Shown in pieces: positions 36,315 through 44,580 of a DNA stretch of 64,000 bases. This DNA comes from Bradyrhizobium hipponense (GTDB lineage Bacteria; Pseudomonadota; Alphaproteobacteria; Rhizobiales; Xanthobacteraceae). How positions within the stretch are numbered: the stretch's first letter is position 1; each line of letters opens with the position of its first letter. The translations under genes and the position numbers were made by a program. The notes beneath the pieces are model-generated. The model did not search any database, was not told the origin of the DNA, and saw only the letters and a list, made by a program, of their open reading frames with translations. The stretch spans positions 10,286 through 74,285 of the forward strand of contig NZ_VSTH01000047.1 in assembly GCF_008123965.1 (NCBI RefSeq), given 5' to 3'.

Positions 36315-36515
36315 ATGTCAGAGTGGAAGAAATACAGTTCCAAAGACGTGTACCGGATAATCACGAATGACATCACGGATTCCGTTCACCGATATTTTGC
36401 GCCTGTCGTCGGCCTGATTCACGGCTTCGGCGAAACTATTGGTGCGCCAACTGCACCGCATCCGCGGCACAGGGAAGTTGAGCAGCAGCAGAAAGACAAG
36501 AAAGAAGCTGGCTAG
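36315..36515 (+). CDS. IS passenger ORF, hypothetical protein (66 aa)
   Basis: ATG 36315, GAGGA nine bases upstream, ten bases after the membrane-protein frame. Sequence MSEWKKYSSKDVYRIITNDI..FAPVVGLIHGFGETIG then a polar, Gln/Lys-rich tail. AT-rich codons contrast with surrounding genes. Its stop overlaps the opposite-strand transposase stop inside a long hairpin (AGAAAGAAGCTGGC..GCCAGCTTCTTTCT, about 36500-36533) that could end transcription from both sides. Unknown function. Confidence 0.5.
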   Translation: MSEWKKYSSKDVYRIITNDITDSVHRYFAPVVGLIHGFGETIGAPTAPHPRHREVEQQQKDKKEAG

Positions 36516-36712
36516 GCTGCCAGCTTCTTTCTGTCAGGTCCCCGCACTTTCGGAGCCTGCGTCGCATCGATCAGCGCAATGCACGTTTCCATCTTCAAGA
36601 CGTGATCCACAAGGCCGGACGCCATTGCAGGCACCAATTGTACCAGAAGAAATAGAGCGCCAGCCCGTGACCGTGGTTCTCAAACTTCTTTGAGAACGCA
36701 TTCATTTGCGTG
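36512..36712 (-). pseudogene. Transposase C-terminal remnant (rhizobial IS1-family type)
   Basis: Reading leftward: QMNAFSKKFENHGHGLALYFFWYN, then a frame change, then PAM-like ..DHVLKMETCIALIDATQAPK. This matches the end of the roughly 300-residue transposase of this family as I recall it, with the expected RIHKTLRVTPAMAAG block partly deleted. The DDE residues are missing, so it cannot be active. Confidence 0.7.
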
Positions 36713-36804
36713 CATCCGGTTTTGGAGCGGTCAGCCACGCAAAAATTCAAACTGAGACACTACCCATCCGGGCGATTGAGGATCGCGCCAAATCGGCCCC
36801 CGAC

Positions 36805-37080
36805 CTAGTGCATCGAGAGCACGACGATCCCGTCTTCGAGCTCGCCCGAAGCCAGCCGTGTCCGCGCGACGCGCTCGAACTCCGTCCGATATTTCTGAAG
36901 ATAGCTGAAGGCCTGCTTCTGCGTCTGAAACGTGGTCGCAAGGCGGCACATCTGCCGGCCCGCGCCAAGCGCGAGAAAGAAGGTGATTGTGCCGCCGTCC
37001 GGCTTGCCCCTAGGCACGACCCGCACTCTTTGGCATGTGATCGGCCCTCTCCAGATTATCGTCGGCGCTATTGAAGGCAA
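36805..37080 (-). CDS. Hypothetical protein downstream of the 80-aa gene (start uncertain)
   Basis: Frame encodes ..KPDGGTITFFLALGAGRQMCRLATTFQTQKQAFSYLQKYRTEFERVARTRLASGELEDGIVVLSMH, which looks like genuine globular protein. The start is unclear: TTG 37080 touches the previous stop, GTG 37026 lacks a ribosome-binding site, and a well-placed GGAGAGG precedes an ATG (about 37036) in another frame that stops after eight codons. A frameshift near the 5' end is possible. The insertion sequence sits 40 bases beyond its stop. No family recognised. Confidence 0.5.
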   Translation of the reverse strand: MPSIAPTIIWRGPITCQRVRVVPRGKPDGGTITFFLALGAGRQMCRLATTFQTQKQAFSYLQKYRTEFERVARTRLASGELEDGIVVLSMH

Positions 37081-37323
37081 CTATTCCGGCAGCTTTTTCT
37101 TGCGCTTCGTCGGAGTGGACGCCGGCAACGATGCCTGAAGGGTTGCGTCGGCCGCTTCCTTGGCCTGGCGCAGCTCTCGAAGCCGCGCCATGTTCTTGCG
37201 AACGTCGACGGCCTGCTTTTCGGCATCGGCCATGGCCCGCGCACCTTCTTCAGACGCCAGACGCTGGCGATTGGAGCGCGCGATGCCTTCGGGTGACGGT
37301 TCTGCCGATTTCCTGGCGCTCAT
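37081..37323 (-). CDS. Small basic hypothetical protein (80 aa)
   Basis: ATG 37323 with GGAGG eight bases upstream. Begins MSARKSAEPSPEGIARSNRQRLASEEGARAMADAEK, then a likely coiled coil (KNMARLRELRQAKEAADATLQ, about 43-64) and a lysine tail (TKRKKKLPE). Cytoplasmic, perhaps nucleic-acid binding by charge. Similar small proteins are common in Rhizobiales, but no function is known to me. Confidence 0.65.
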   Translation of the reverse strand: MSARKSAEPSPEGIARSNRQRLASEEGARAMADAEKQAVDVRKNMARLRELRQAKEAADATLQASLPASTPTKRKKKLPE

Positions 37324-37417
37324 CGTTCACCCTCCGTAACAAACAAAACCCGCTCAATCCGGAGAATGAGCGGGCAGCGTAGCCGTTTCAGTACATCCGT
37401 GAAACGGCACAGGGAAC

Positions 37418-37627
37418 TCAAGCCAGCGAGAGATTCTCAGCGCTGACCTTGCCCCGCATCTTGTCGGTCTTGACCTCGAAGTTGACCTGCTGGCCTTCGG
37501 CGAGACCCGCCAAACCAGCCCGCTCGACCGCGCTGATGTGAACGAACACATCGTTGCCGCCGTCGTTCGGCTGAATGAATCCAAAGCCCTTCTGGCCGTT
37601 AAACCACTTCACAGTACCTGTCGTCAT
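37418..37627 (-). CDS. Cold-shock domain protein (CspA family)
   Basis: 69 residues, [20 protein letters not shown] with both RNA-binding motifs KGFGFI (RNP1) and VFVHIS (RNP2). An extended N-terminus is possible but ATG 37627 has GGAG eight bases before and gives the canonical length. Single-stranded nucleic-acid chaperone. The 5' untranslated region is GC-moderate and rich in short repeats, as is usual for csp genes. Monocistronic. Confidence 0.95.
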   Translation of the reverse strand: MTTGTVKWFNGQKGFGFIQPNDGGNDVFVHISAVERAGLAGLAEGQQVNFEVKTDKMRGKVSAENLSLA

Positions 37628-38126
37628 TTTCTTCTCCAAAGCGCACATGCGCGCATTCCGCGTGACACTCACGCAGAACTCGATTCAATTCGTCGATGTC
37701 TATGGAAAAGGAGCCCGCGGGCGCATTCAACAAGGCACAGCGGCTGAACGAACGGCATCAACGTATACCTCATCAGCGTCATTTGCAAGGCTTGCCCGGT
37801 TTTAATTGGGCCGAGGCGTCGCCGGAACGTGCCCAGAAGGCTTAAAAGCGAGGCAAATGAGCCTTCGCGCGCGTTTGCGAGAGTGCGCTCAACGATCACC
37901 GCTCGCGAATTGCTCGCGAAAGAGCTGCACGACGGTCGCGTTGAACTCGCGTGAAAAGCTGCCCGGTCGAATCCTGCGGGCGCGTCTGTGCAGATGCACG
38001 CGTGTTGATATCGAAACCAGCCTCGCATGCGGTCGCCGCGCCTGAAACGAACTGCCGACCTGCAACCCAACACGATCATAGTTGGCGAGATCGCGAATTC
38101 CCGCTATTGCCACCAGATCAGCGAGG
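37628..38126. other. Mostly non-coding stretch upstream of csp
   Basis: About 500 bases. One possible 49-codon plus-strand ORF (37696-37845, MSMEKEPAGAFNKAQRLNERHQ..) has no clear ribosome-binding site and may be chance. The rest shows broken short frames. It contains the csp promoter and leader on the minus strand. Confidence 0.4.
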
Positions 38127-38214
38127 CCCCGAACCGCTCAAGCGGCGGATGGCCGAGGAGATCGCGCGCTGGCAGGACATTGTCAAAACCGCGCAGATTC
38201 GACTCGATCAATAA
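38127..38214 (+). pseudogene. C-terminal fragment of a Bug-type receptor
   Basis: The frame ..PEPLKRRMAEEIARWQDIVKTAQIRLDQ-stop has the form of the last 28 residues of TctC/Bug proteins (typically ..AxIARWxxVVKxAxIKxD). No upstream body remains. It is on the opposite strand to the intact Bug gene that ends 60 bases away, so it is a relic of a separate paralogue or of a rearrangement. Confidence 0.5.
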
Positions 38215-38274
38215 GCGCAGTCGATCCTGGCGTTTGTCGGTCATAGCCCTGGGCTCGGCCGTCGTCCGGATGGC

Positions 38275-39255
38275 TCAGATCTTCGGGATCTTCGCTCTGT
38301 CCACCACGGCGGACCATTTGGTGATTTCCGTCTCGATCAGCTTCTTCATCTCCTCCGGCGTGCTTCCGCTGACCTCGCCGCCGACGGCCGTTTCCAGACG
38401 CTGCCTGAGCTCGAGATCCCGCAGCGCCTCGAGCGTCGCCCTATTGAGCGCGGCAATGATGGCGGGCGCGGTGCCCTTGGGCGCCAGCAATCCCGCCCAG
38501 GTGCGCACGTCGTAGTCCTTGATTCCGGCTTCCTGCACCGTCGGAACGTTGGGCAATAGGGCGGTCCGTGTTGGCGAGGTCACGGCGAGGCCGCGGACTG
38601 CCCCGCTCGCAATCTGCGGGCCGAGCAGGACGGGCGTGCCGACGATGACCGGCACCTCTCCGCCCAGCAGCGCAGTGATGGATTGGGAATCTCCACGATA
38701 AGGCACGTGCACGATGTCGATGCCGGCCATCGCGTTCAAGAGCTCGCCGGCGAGGTGATGCGTGCTGCCGAAGCCGACCGATCCAAAGCTCAAGGAGCCG
38801 GGCTTCTGCTTGGCCACGGCGATGAGTTCGCCCAGCGATTTGGCCGGATGGTCGTCACGCACCGCGATGACGAGCGCGTAATAGACCATCGTCGAGATCA
38901 TATCGAAGCTTGCAGCCGGCTGGTAGCTGAGGCTCTTGTAGGTCGCCGCGGATATCGCGTGAGCGCCGGTGACGAGCCCGATCGTGTAGCCATCGGGCGC
39001 CGCTTTCGCGACAGCATCCGCCGCAAGGTTTCCGCCCGCCCCCGGCTTGGCTTCGACGATGATCGGCTGCCCGAGCTTTTTCGAGAGCCCATCGGCAATG
39101 ATGCGCGACAAGGTGTCGGCGGCGCCGCCGGCCGCGAAGCCGTGCAGCAGCCGTATCGGGCGTGATGGATAGTTGTCCGCCGACGCCGCGGGCCCGGCTG
39201 AAAACAAGGTGCCGACCAGAAATGTCGCCGCAGCAAGCCGCTTCATCCACCGCAT
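38275..39255 (-). CDS. Bug/TctC-type periplasmic substrate-binding protein
   Basis: 326 residues from ATG 39255 (GGAGGATG upstream); signal peptide MRWMKRLAAATFLVGTLFSAGPAASA. Bug signatures PSRPIRLLHGFAAGGAADTLSRIIADGLSKKLGQPIIVEAKPGAGGN and the VPYRGDSQSITALLGGEVPV loop. No TctA/TctB is adjacent, as is common for Bug receptors, which may borrow permeases or act in sensing. It is third in the leftward adh-voc-bug operon, so the ligand is probably the substrate of that pathway. Confidence 0.9.
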   Translation of the reverse strand: MRWMKRLAAATFLVGTLFSAGPAASADNYPSRPIRLLHGFAAGGAADTLSRIIADGLSKKLGQPIIVEAKPGAGGNLAADAVAKAAPDGYTIGLVTGAHAISAATYKSLSYQPAASFDMISTMVYYALVIAVRDDHPAKSLGELIAVAKQKPGSLSFGSVGFGSTHHLAGELLNAMAGIDIVHVPYRGDSQSITALLGGEVPVIVGTPVLLGPQIASGAVRGLAVTSPTRTALLPNVPTVQEAGIKDYDVRTWAGLLAPKGTAPAIIAALNRATLEALRDLELRQRLETAVGGEVSGSTPEEMKKLIETEITKWSAVVDRAKIPKI

Positions 39256-39337
39256 GGACGCATCCTCCCTGACTGTTTTTTTCTCGGTCTTTTTTCTTGG
39301 CCGCAGCGATGCGGAAGTCTTTCGATCGTCGAAGCAC

Positions 39338-40261
39338 CTAGCGGGCGAACTCGACGCATTCCGGCGACGGCGGCAGCCCCCAGATATCGCGCGGCAACCC
39401 GACCCACACTTTTGGCCGCTGCGGACGATCGCGATGCCATGGGCGTGGATCGAAATAGCCGAGCTGTTCATCGATCATGCGATCGAGATCGTAGAACAGC
39501 TCGATCAGGTGCCCATCGGGATTGCGGTGGTAGACGGCAGTGTTGTGCCCGGGACCGTGGCGAACGGGTCCCCAGAGAATTGCGAGCTTGTGCCGGGCGA
39601 GATGGTCGCAGGCCTGCTGCATGTGGGCGGCACCGCGCATCTCGAATGCCAGGTGATGCAGGCTGCGCATTGGAGCACGCACAAAGTTCAGGGTGTGATG
39701 CTCGTAGCCGCTGCGCATGAAGACGAAGCGGTCCTCCACCCAGTCCGAGACCCGCAGGCCCATCACGCTTGCGCAAAACTTCGACGTCGCGAGCGGATCA
39801 GGCGTGCGAAGCGCGACGTGGCCAAGCTTGGTGACGGCGAGTGCGCCGATCCGTTCCTGTGCCGGCGTCGGCGTCCAGCCCTGGATCAACTCGAAGCGCG
39901 TGCCTTCGGGGTCGACGAACGAGAGCAGCCTCGATATGCCGGGCAGCGGATCGCTTTGGAACTCCGGCCGCAAGCCGGATTGCTTCAGAGCAACACCGAG
40001 AATCTCCAGCTCGACATCGGGAGATATCTCGAAGGCGACGCTCGTGAGCGCCGCATCGCCCGCCCCGATCACGAGCGAAAGCTGCTCTGAATCACTGGCG
40101 AGAAAGATGCGATCCTTGTCCCGGCCGACCAGGCCGAGACCGATGACCGCCCGGTAGTAGTCGAGCATTCGTTCCGTATCCGGTGAAGCGAAGGTCGCAT
40201 GCCGGAGTCTGGTGAATCGCGCTATGGGAGCCTGTGTCGTCATCGCCTTGCTGCCGCTCAT
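39338..40261 (-). CDS. Type I extradiol (VOC) ring-cleavage dioxygenase
   Basis: 307 residues, two VOC modules (about 17-125 and 143-260). The metal triad is complete: H148 in KLGHVAL, H202/H203 in LHHLAF, E254 in HLIELFYD. Second-shell H188/H189 and H239 with Y244 correspond to the acid-base residues of 2,3-dihydroxybiphenyl dioxygenase. It should therefore cleave a catechol-like ring using Fe(II). The start overlaps the stop of the MDR gene. A long C-terminal tail (about 261-307) is Pro/Arg-rich. Substrate unknown. Confidence 0.85.
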   Translation of the reverse strand: MSGSKAMTTQAPIARFTRLRHATFASPDTERMLDYYRAVIGLGLVGRDKDRIFLASDSEQLSLVIGAGDAALTSVAFEISPDVELEILGVALKQSGLRPEFQSDPLPGISRLLSFVDPEGTRFELIQGWTPTPAQERIGALAVTKLGHVALRTPDPLATSKFCASVMGLRVSDWVEDRFVFMRSGYEHHTLNFVRAPMRSLHHLAFEMRGAAHMQQACDHLARHKLAILWGPVRHGPGHNTAVYHRNPDGHLIELFYDLDRMIDEQLGYFDPRPWHRDRPQRPKVWVGLPRDIWGLPPSPECVEFAR

Positions 40262-41250
40262 GGTGTCATGATGATCTTGCCCAGCGCGGAGCCCTGCTCG
40301 AGCAGCGCGTGGGCATTCCTGACGTCGTCAAGCTTCAATCGCGCCGATATCGCGGGCCTGATCGCGTTGCGGCTCAGCGCATCGATCACGTTGCGCATCA
40401 GCGCACGGCGCCCTTCGCGGTCGTGATCGTAGATATGGAAGGAGAAGCAGCGCACCGCGGGGCAGATATCGAGATGATTGCGCATCGCCGCCATCAGGTT
40501 CTCTTCCGGCAGTCCGGCAAATGCGTTGTAGGACAACAGCGTGCCCCACTTGCCGAGCGCACCCAGATAGCCTGTGAACTCCGGCCCGCAGACGTGATCG
40601 AGCACGAGGCCTACGCCCTCGCCCTTCGTCAGTTCGCGGGTTCGCGCCACGACATCTTCACGGCGGTAGAAGATGACGTGATCGGCGCCGTTGCGGCGCG
40701 CGAACTCCGCCTTCTCCTCGGTTGAGACAGTGCCGATGACCGTCATCTGGGCCAGCTTGGCCAGTTGCACCAGCGCCGTTCCGACGCCGCCGGCCGCTCC
40801 AATCACCAGCACGCTTGCGGGCGCGCGCGGATGACGGCACTCGTGCAGCAGGGCGTAAGCCACCTGGTAGTTCGAGAGGCAGACAGCCGCATGCAGATCG
40901 ACATCCTCGGAAAGCAAATGCACAGCGTCTGCGGGGGCAACGACATACTCGGCGTAGCAGCCGCCGCGCTGGGCAAGGTCCCGCGCGCTGAGCAGGACTT
41001 TCTGACCGATGGCAAAGCCCTCGACGCTGGGGCCGATCGCCGAAATGCGGCCGGCGACGTCATTGCCGGGATTGGCCGGGAGCGGAGGCATCCATTTGTA
41101 GACGCCGCGGCGGATCAGAACGTCGGGTTGCCCCACGCCGAACGCCTCGGCACGGATTTGCACCTGCCCCGCCGCCGGCAATGGCTCCGGAAGCTCGACC
41201 ATCTCGAGTGCATCCGGCCCGCCCGGCTGACGCACCAGAACCGCCTTCAT
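40258..41250 (-). CDS. Zinc-less MDR-family NADPH:quinone oxidoreductase-like protein
   Basis: 330 residues. GroES-like N-terminal half with NPGNDVAGRISAIGPSVEGFAIGQKV and Rossmann VLVIGAAGGVGTALVQLAKLAQMTVIG near 145. It lacks the structural-zinc cysteine lobe, so it groups with quinone/enoyl reductases. First gene of the leftward operon with the dioxygenase and Bug receptor, transcribed from a promoter holding TTTTCGAAAA palindromes. Could reduce an enone or quinone intermediate. Confidence 0.88.
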   Translation of the reverse strand: MKAVLVRQPGGPDALEMVELPEPLPAAGQVQIRAEAFGVGQPDVLIRRGVYKWMPPLPANPGNDVAGRISAIGPSVEGFAIGQKVLLSARDLAQRGGCYAEYVVAPADAVHLLSEDVDLHAAVCLSNYQVAYALLHECRHPRAPASVLVIGAAGGVGTALVQLAKLAQMTVIGTVSTEEKAEFARRNGADHVIFYRREDVVARTRELTKGEGVGLVLDHVCGPEFTGYLGALGKWGTLLSYNAFAGLPEENLMAAMRNHLDICPAVRCFSFHIYDHDREGRRALMRNVIDALSRNAIRPAISARLKLDDVRNAHALLEQGSALGKIIMTP

Positions 41251-41268
41251 GAATTGATTCCCTCACCC

Positions 41269-41303
41269 TTATTTTCGAAAATAATATCGTTTACGAAAAT
41301 TAT
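41269..41303. promoter_or_regulatory. Operator candidates in the adh/gntR divergent promoter
   Basis: TTATTTTCGAAAATAA (41269-41284) is a perfect 16-bp palindrome, followed by CGTTTACG with flanking AAAATTATT, a looser second copy. The core ATTTTCGAAAAT recurs at 42098-42109 before the FAH gene. This marks a local regulon of the GntR protein between them. Confidence 0.7.
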
Positions 41304-41356
41304 TGCAAGCTGCTCGTTTGCACGGCATGTTGCGGGATCGATTCATTGGCAGAACC

Positions 41357-42058
41357 ATGCCTGACAGAGCTATTCGCCCCCGCAAGGAATTCGGTAAGAC
41401 CATCGCCGCGGACATCACGCACCGACTGCGCGAGGAGATCATTGCCTGCGGCCTGCTGCCGGGCGAGCCCTTGCGTTTCGACGTGCTGCGCGAACGGTTC
41501 GGCGCCAGTTTCACCACGTTGCGGGAGGCGTTGACCGCGCTGTCCGCGGAGGGGCTGGTCGATGCGCAGGAGCAGCGCGGATTCCGGGTCGCGCCGGTCT
41601 CCGGCCAGGATCTGGTGGAAGTGACCGATGCCCGCGTTCTCATCGACGTCGAATTGATCCGACGTTCAATCCAGAAAGGCGATGACGACTGGGAAATCGC
41701 CGTCATCTCGACACTGCATAGATTGAAGCGCATCGAGCAGCGCGATCCCGAGCAAGCGTTGCGCGATGCCGAATGGAAAATCGCCCATCGCCAATTCCAC
41801 CAGGCGCTGGTCTCGGCCTGCGGCTCCGCGACGCTGCTGGCGATCCGCGCCGAACTGTTCGACCGCGCCGAGCGTTACCGGTATCTCTCTGCCAATTTCC
41901 GGCCGCGTCCGCGCGACAAGGCCGGCGAGCATCAGGCGATCATGCAGGCGGCGATCTCACGCAATGCCGAGCAGGCCGCAGAGCTGATCGAGACCCACAT
42001 CCGCAGCACCGCCGACAACGTCGCCAAATACGCCGGGCACCTGCTCGAAGCGGGATAG
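41357..42058 (+). CDS. GntR-family (FCD) transcriptional regulator of the dioxygenase cluster
   Basis: 233 residues from ATG 41357; an in-frame ATG at 41303 lies inside the operator zone and is less likely. Winged HTH about 13-78 (IAADITHRLREEIIACGLLPGEPLRFDVLRERFGASFTTLREALTAL), FCD domain about 90-225 with IAHRQFHQALV and GEHQAIMQAAI supplying metal-site histidines. Divergent from the adh-voc-bug operon, and upstream of the FAH operon; shared palindromes sit at both promoters. Confidence 0.9.
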   Translation: MPDRAIRPRKEFGKTIAADITHRLREEIIACGLLPGEPLRFDVLRERFGASFTTLREALTALSAEGLVDAQEQRGFRVAPVSGQDLVEVTDARVLIDVELIRRSIQKGDDDWEIAVISTLHRLKRIEQRDPEQALRDAEWKIAHRQFHQALVSACGSATLLAIRAELFDRAERYRYLSANFRPRPRDKAGEHQAIMQAAISRNAEQAAELIETHIRSTADNVAKYAGHLLEAG

Positions 42059-42097
42059 GCGTCCGATTTCTCTCGCCACGGCCTTGCGTGCGGACAA

Positions 42098-42109
42098 ATT
42101 TTCGAAAAT
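42098..42109. promoter_or_regulatory. Operator candidate before the FAH-family gene
   Basis: ATTTTCGAAAAT, a perfect 12-bp palindrome followed by AAT, identical over 15 bases to the site at 41271-41285. It lies 51 bases before the ATG of the FAH-family gene. Confidence 0.65.
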
Positions 42110-42160
42110 AATGCACAAGATCGAAAACTGTCACCTTCTGCCAAATCTCGAGGCCGGACC

Positions 42161-43024
42161 ATGAAACTGCTGTCGTTTGCCGATAGAGATCGGGAAAGCT
42201 GGGGGGCCGTTGTCGAAAACGGTGTCGTGGATCTGGGCCGCGCCCTGCCCCAGTATCCGACGCTTGCGGATTTCGTCGGCAGCAATGATTACGAGCGCCG
42301 GAACGCCATCGTCGGCCAGCACAAGCCCGACCTGAAGCTTAACGACATCAAATACCTTCCCGTGATCCCACGGCCCGAGAAAATCGTCTGTGCGGTGCGC
42401 AACTATCTCGACCACCACCAAGAAGCAGTGGCGTTCGGCATGAAGCGCGAGATCACGGAATTTCCACCGATTTTCCTTCGGGTCTGGCGCTCCCAGGTCG
42501 GTCACGACGCGCCCGTGATCCGGCCGAAAGTGTCGGACAATTTCGACTGGGAGGGCGAACTCGCCGTCATCATCGGCAAAGGCGGCCGCCATATCAGCCA
42601 GGCCGATGCCTGGAACCATGTGGCGGGCTACTCGATCTATAACGACGTCAGCGTTCGCGACTGGCAACGGCACGCGCAGCAGATCGCCTCCGGCAAGAAC
42701 TTCGTCGGCACGGGTCCGTTCGGGCCGTGGCTCGTCACCCCCGACGAGATCGGCGATCCCACCAATCTGAAGCTAGAAACGCGCGTCAACGGCACCGCGA
42801 TGCAGTCCTCCACCACCTCGATGCTGATCTTCTCGATTCCGCGGCTGATCGAATATTGCTCGACCATTTTCGACCTCGTGCCGGGCGACGTGATCGCCAC
42901 CGGCACACCGGCCGGCGTCGGCTTCACCCGCAAGCCGCCGATCTTTCTCAAGCCCGGCGATATCGTCGAGGTCGAGATCGAGAACATCGGCGTGCTGCGC
43001 AACCCCGTAGTCGACGAGGCATAG
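42161..43024 (+). CDS. Fumarylacetoacetate hydrolase-family protein (C-C hydrolase type)
   Basis: 287 residues. N-terminal FAH lid MKLLSFADRDRESWGAVVENG; the catalytic domain has EKIVCAVRNYLDHHQEA, metal-binding E in DWEGELAVIIGKGGR and the loop GDVIATGTPAGVGFTRKP. This group hydrolyses or decarboxylates products of ring cleavage (2-hydroxyhepta-2,4-diene-1,7-dioate isomerase type). With the dioxygenase across the divergent promoter it is a natural second step. The next gene starts seven bases after its stop. Confidence 0.9.
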   Translation: MKLLSFADRDRESWGAVVENGVVDLGRALPQYPTLADFVGSNDYERRNAIVGQHKPDLKLNDIKYLPVIPRPEKIVCAVRNYLDHHQEAVAFGMKREITEFPPIFLRVWRSQVGHDAPVIRPKVSDNFDWEGELAVIIGKGGRHISQADAWNHVAGYSIYNDVSVRDWQRHAQQIASGKNFVGTGPFGPWLVTPDEIGDPTNLKLETRVNGTAMQSSTTSMLIFSIPRLIEYCSTIFDLVPGDVIATGTPAGVGFTRKPPIFLKPGDIVEVEIENIGVLRNPVVDEA

Positions 43025-43031
43025 ACGTCGG

Positions 43032-43616
43032 ATGACCTCCAGCTACGACGTTCGCAAGACCGCGCTCAGCATCGAGACCGTCTGGCATGAGCGCGGTCCC
43101 CGGCTAGAAAAGCCCGTCCTCGTCGGCACCGCCATTGCCGTGATCCGCAATCCGTTTGCGGGGCGCTACGAGCCGGACCTGATGCCGTTTCAGGCTGCCT
43201 TGCGTGAGCTCGGGCGCGAACTCGCGACGAAGCTGCTCGCGCAGCTTGGCGGCGCATCGCACATCGAGGCCTATGGCAAGGGCATCATCGTCGGCGAAGA
43301 CGGCGAGCTCGAGCACGGCGCCGTCTGGCACGAAGCAGGCGGACAGGGCATGCGCGAGGTGCTCGGACAGCCGAAGGCGATCGTTCCGGCGGCAAAGACC
43401 ATCGGCGGTGCAGGCACGCGCCTCATGGTGCCGCTCGGGCACATTCATGCTGCTTATGTCCGAAGTCATTTCGGCACGGCCGAGATGACGCTGTGGGATG
43501 CGCCCCGGCGCGACGAAATCGCTTTTGGCCTTGTCATGGCAACCGGTGGACGGCCGCATGCGCGGATCGGTGGGCTTTCCGTGTCGGAGATATCGGTCCA
43601 CGACGGGCAGCGTTAA
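43032..43616 (+). CDS. Amino acid synthesis family protein (PF06684/DUF1185)
   Basis: 194 residues. IAVIRNPFAGRYEPDLMPF, EAYGKGIIVGEDGELEHGAVWH and GTRLMVPLGHIHAAYVRSHFGTAEMTLWDAP are the characteristic blocks of this family. Members are found beside cyclic-amide and pyrimidine or barbiturate type catabolic genes, but biochemical roles are poorly defined. Cotranscribed with the FAH gene. I cannot assign a reaction. Confidence 0.8.
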   Translation: MTSSYDVRKTALSIETVWHERGPRLEKPVLVGTAIAVIRNPFAGRYEPDLMPFQAALRELGRELATKLLAQLGGASHIEAYGKGIIVGEDGELEHGAVWHEAGGQGMREVLGQPKAIVPAAKTIGGAGTRLMVPLGHIHAAYVRSHFGTAEMTLWDAPRRDEIAFGLVMATGGRPHARIGGLSVSEISVHDGQR

Positions 43617-43731
43617 GACACCTGGACTTGGGATAACCTGGATCGGCGAGGCCCGCGGCGTTTCGCAGCCGACCTTTCGATCTCGGCGGCGCTGCTGTAA
43701 AGAAATCGCCGGGGAAGCAGTCGAGGTCAGC

Positions 43732-44421
43732 ATGTCATTGTTGGGCAAGGCAGCCGTCGCAATGTGGTGGAATGTCCGCCCCGAGCAGCGCGCGGAATTC
43801 GGCGATTGGCATTCGCACGAGCACTTTCCGGAACGCATGAGCATTCCCGGCTTCCGGCGCGGCTCGCGGTGGACCGGCACCGATGGTGCTGATGGCTTCT
43901 TCGTGCTCTACGAGCTCGAGCAGTACGACGTCCTCACATCAAGTGGATATCTCGATCGGCTCAACGCGCCGACACCATGGTCGACCAAGATGATGCCGCA
44001 CCACCTCGGCATGGTCCGCAGCCAGTGCCGAGTGGTGGCGAGCTTTGGCGGCGGCGTCGCGACAGCGCTTGCCACCATCAGACTTTCGCCGGAGACCAGC
44101 CGAGAGACTGAGTTACAGACACATCTCTCCGACACGCTGCGCGCGCTGGCGCCGCAACCGGGACTGACAGGCGCCCACCTCCTCCTGACCGACACACCGA
44201 GGACCAGTTCGCCCACGACCGAGCAGCAGATCCGCGGGCAGGACGGCGCCGCCGACTGGATCGTCCTTCTCTCCGGCTACGATGCCGAGGTGGTCGAGCG
44301 CGCGGTCGCCGGCCAGATTTCGCCGTCAGCGCTTCGCATCGCGGGCGCGCGGGACAATCCGACGGTCAACCACTATCGGCTTGCGTTCACGATGACGCCG
44401 CTGGATGTGTCGGCAGTTTAG
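43732..44421 (+). CDS. Hypothetical protein, probable dimeric alpha/beta-barrel
   Basis: 229 residues from ATG 43732, GAGG eight bases upstream. N-terminal MSLLGKAAVAMWWNVRPEQRAEFGDWHSHEHFPERMSIPGFRRGSRW resembles EthD/antibiotic-monooxygenase-like ferredoxin folds, with WHSHEH a possible metal or substrate site, and a second half of similar size may be a repeat. Belongs by place and strand to the FAH operon. Possibly an isomerase or tautomerase in the same pathway; not assigned. Confidence 0.75.
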   Translation: MSLLGKAAVAMWWNVRPEQRAEFGDWHSHEHFPERMSIPGFRRGSRWTGTDGADGFFVLYELEQYDVLTSSGYLDRLNAPTPWSTKMMPHHLGMVRSQCRVVASFGGGVATALATIRLSPETSRETELQTHLSDTLRALAPQPGLTGAHLLLTDTPRTSSPTTEQQIRGQDGAADWIVLLSGYDAEVVERAVAGQISPSALRIAGARDNPTVNHYRLAFTMTPLDVSAV

Positions 44422-44580
44422 CCGCCCTGTCGCGGAACAATCTTCCGGCCGCGCTCTCAACAAAATCCGGCAAGAAAATCCGCGATGTCGTGTCGGCCCG
44501 GCAATGTGCCGTTCGTCCTCGGGGCATGGATCGGCCACGGACATCGACGCCGCACCATCAATACATGAGGATGAAAGAAC

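Larger units (their letters stand above)
35927..36764. mobile_element. 838-bp non-autonomous insertion sequence (IS1-family-like), with TSD
   Basis: Perfect 19-bp terminal inverted repeats, GGTAGTGTCTCAGTTTGAA at 35927-35945 and its complement at 36746-36764, flanked by the 8-bp direct repeat CATCCGGG (35919-35926 and 36765-36772). Right end encodes, leftward, the degraded C-terminus of the transposase called IS1-family in rhizobia; no N-terminal or DDE catalytic part remains. The left two thirds hold unrelated, AT-richer sequence with two small reading frames. It is therefore a non-autonomous derivative that moved by a transposase supplied from elsewhere. Confidence 0.9.
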
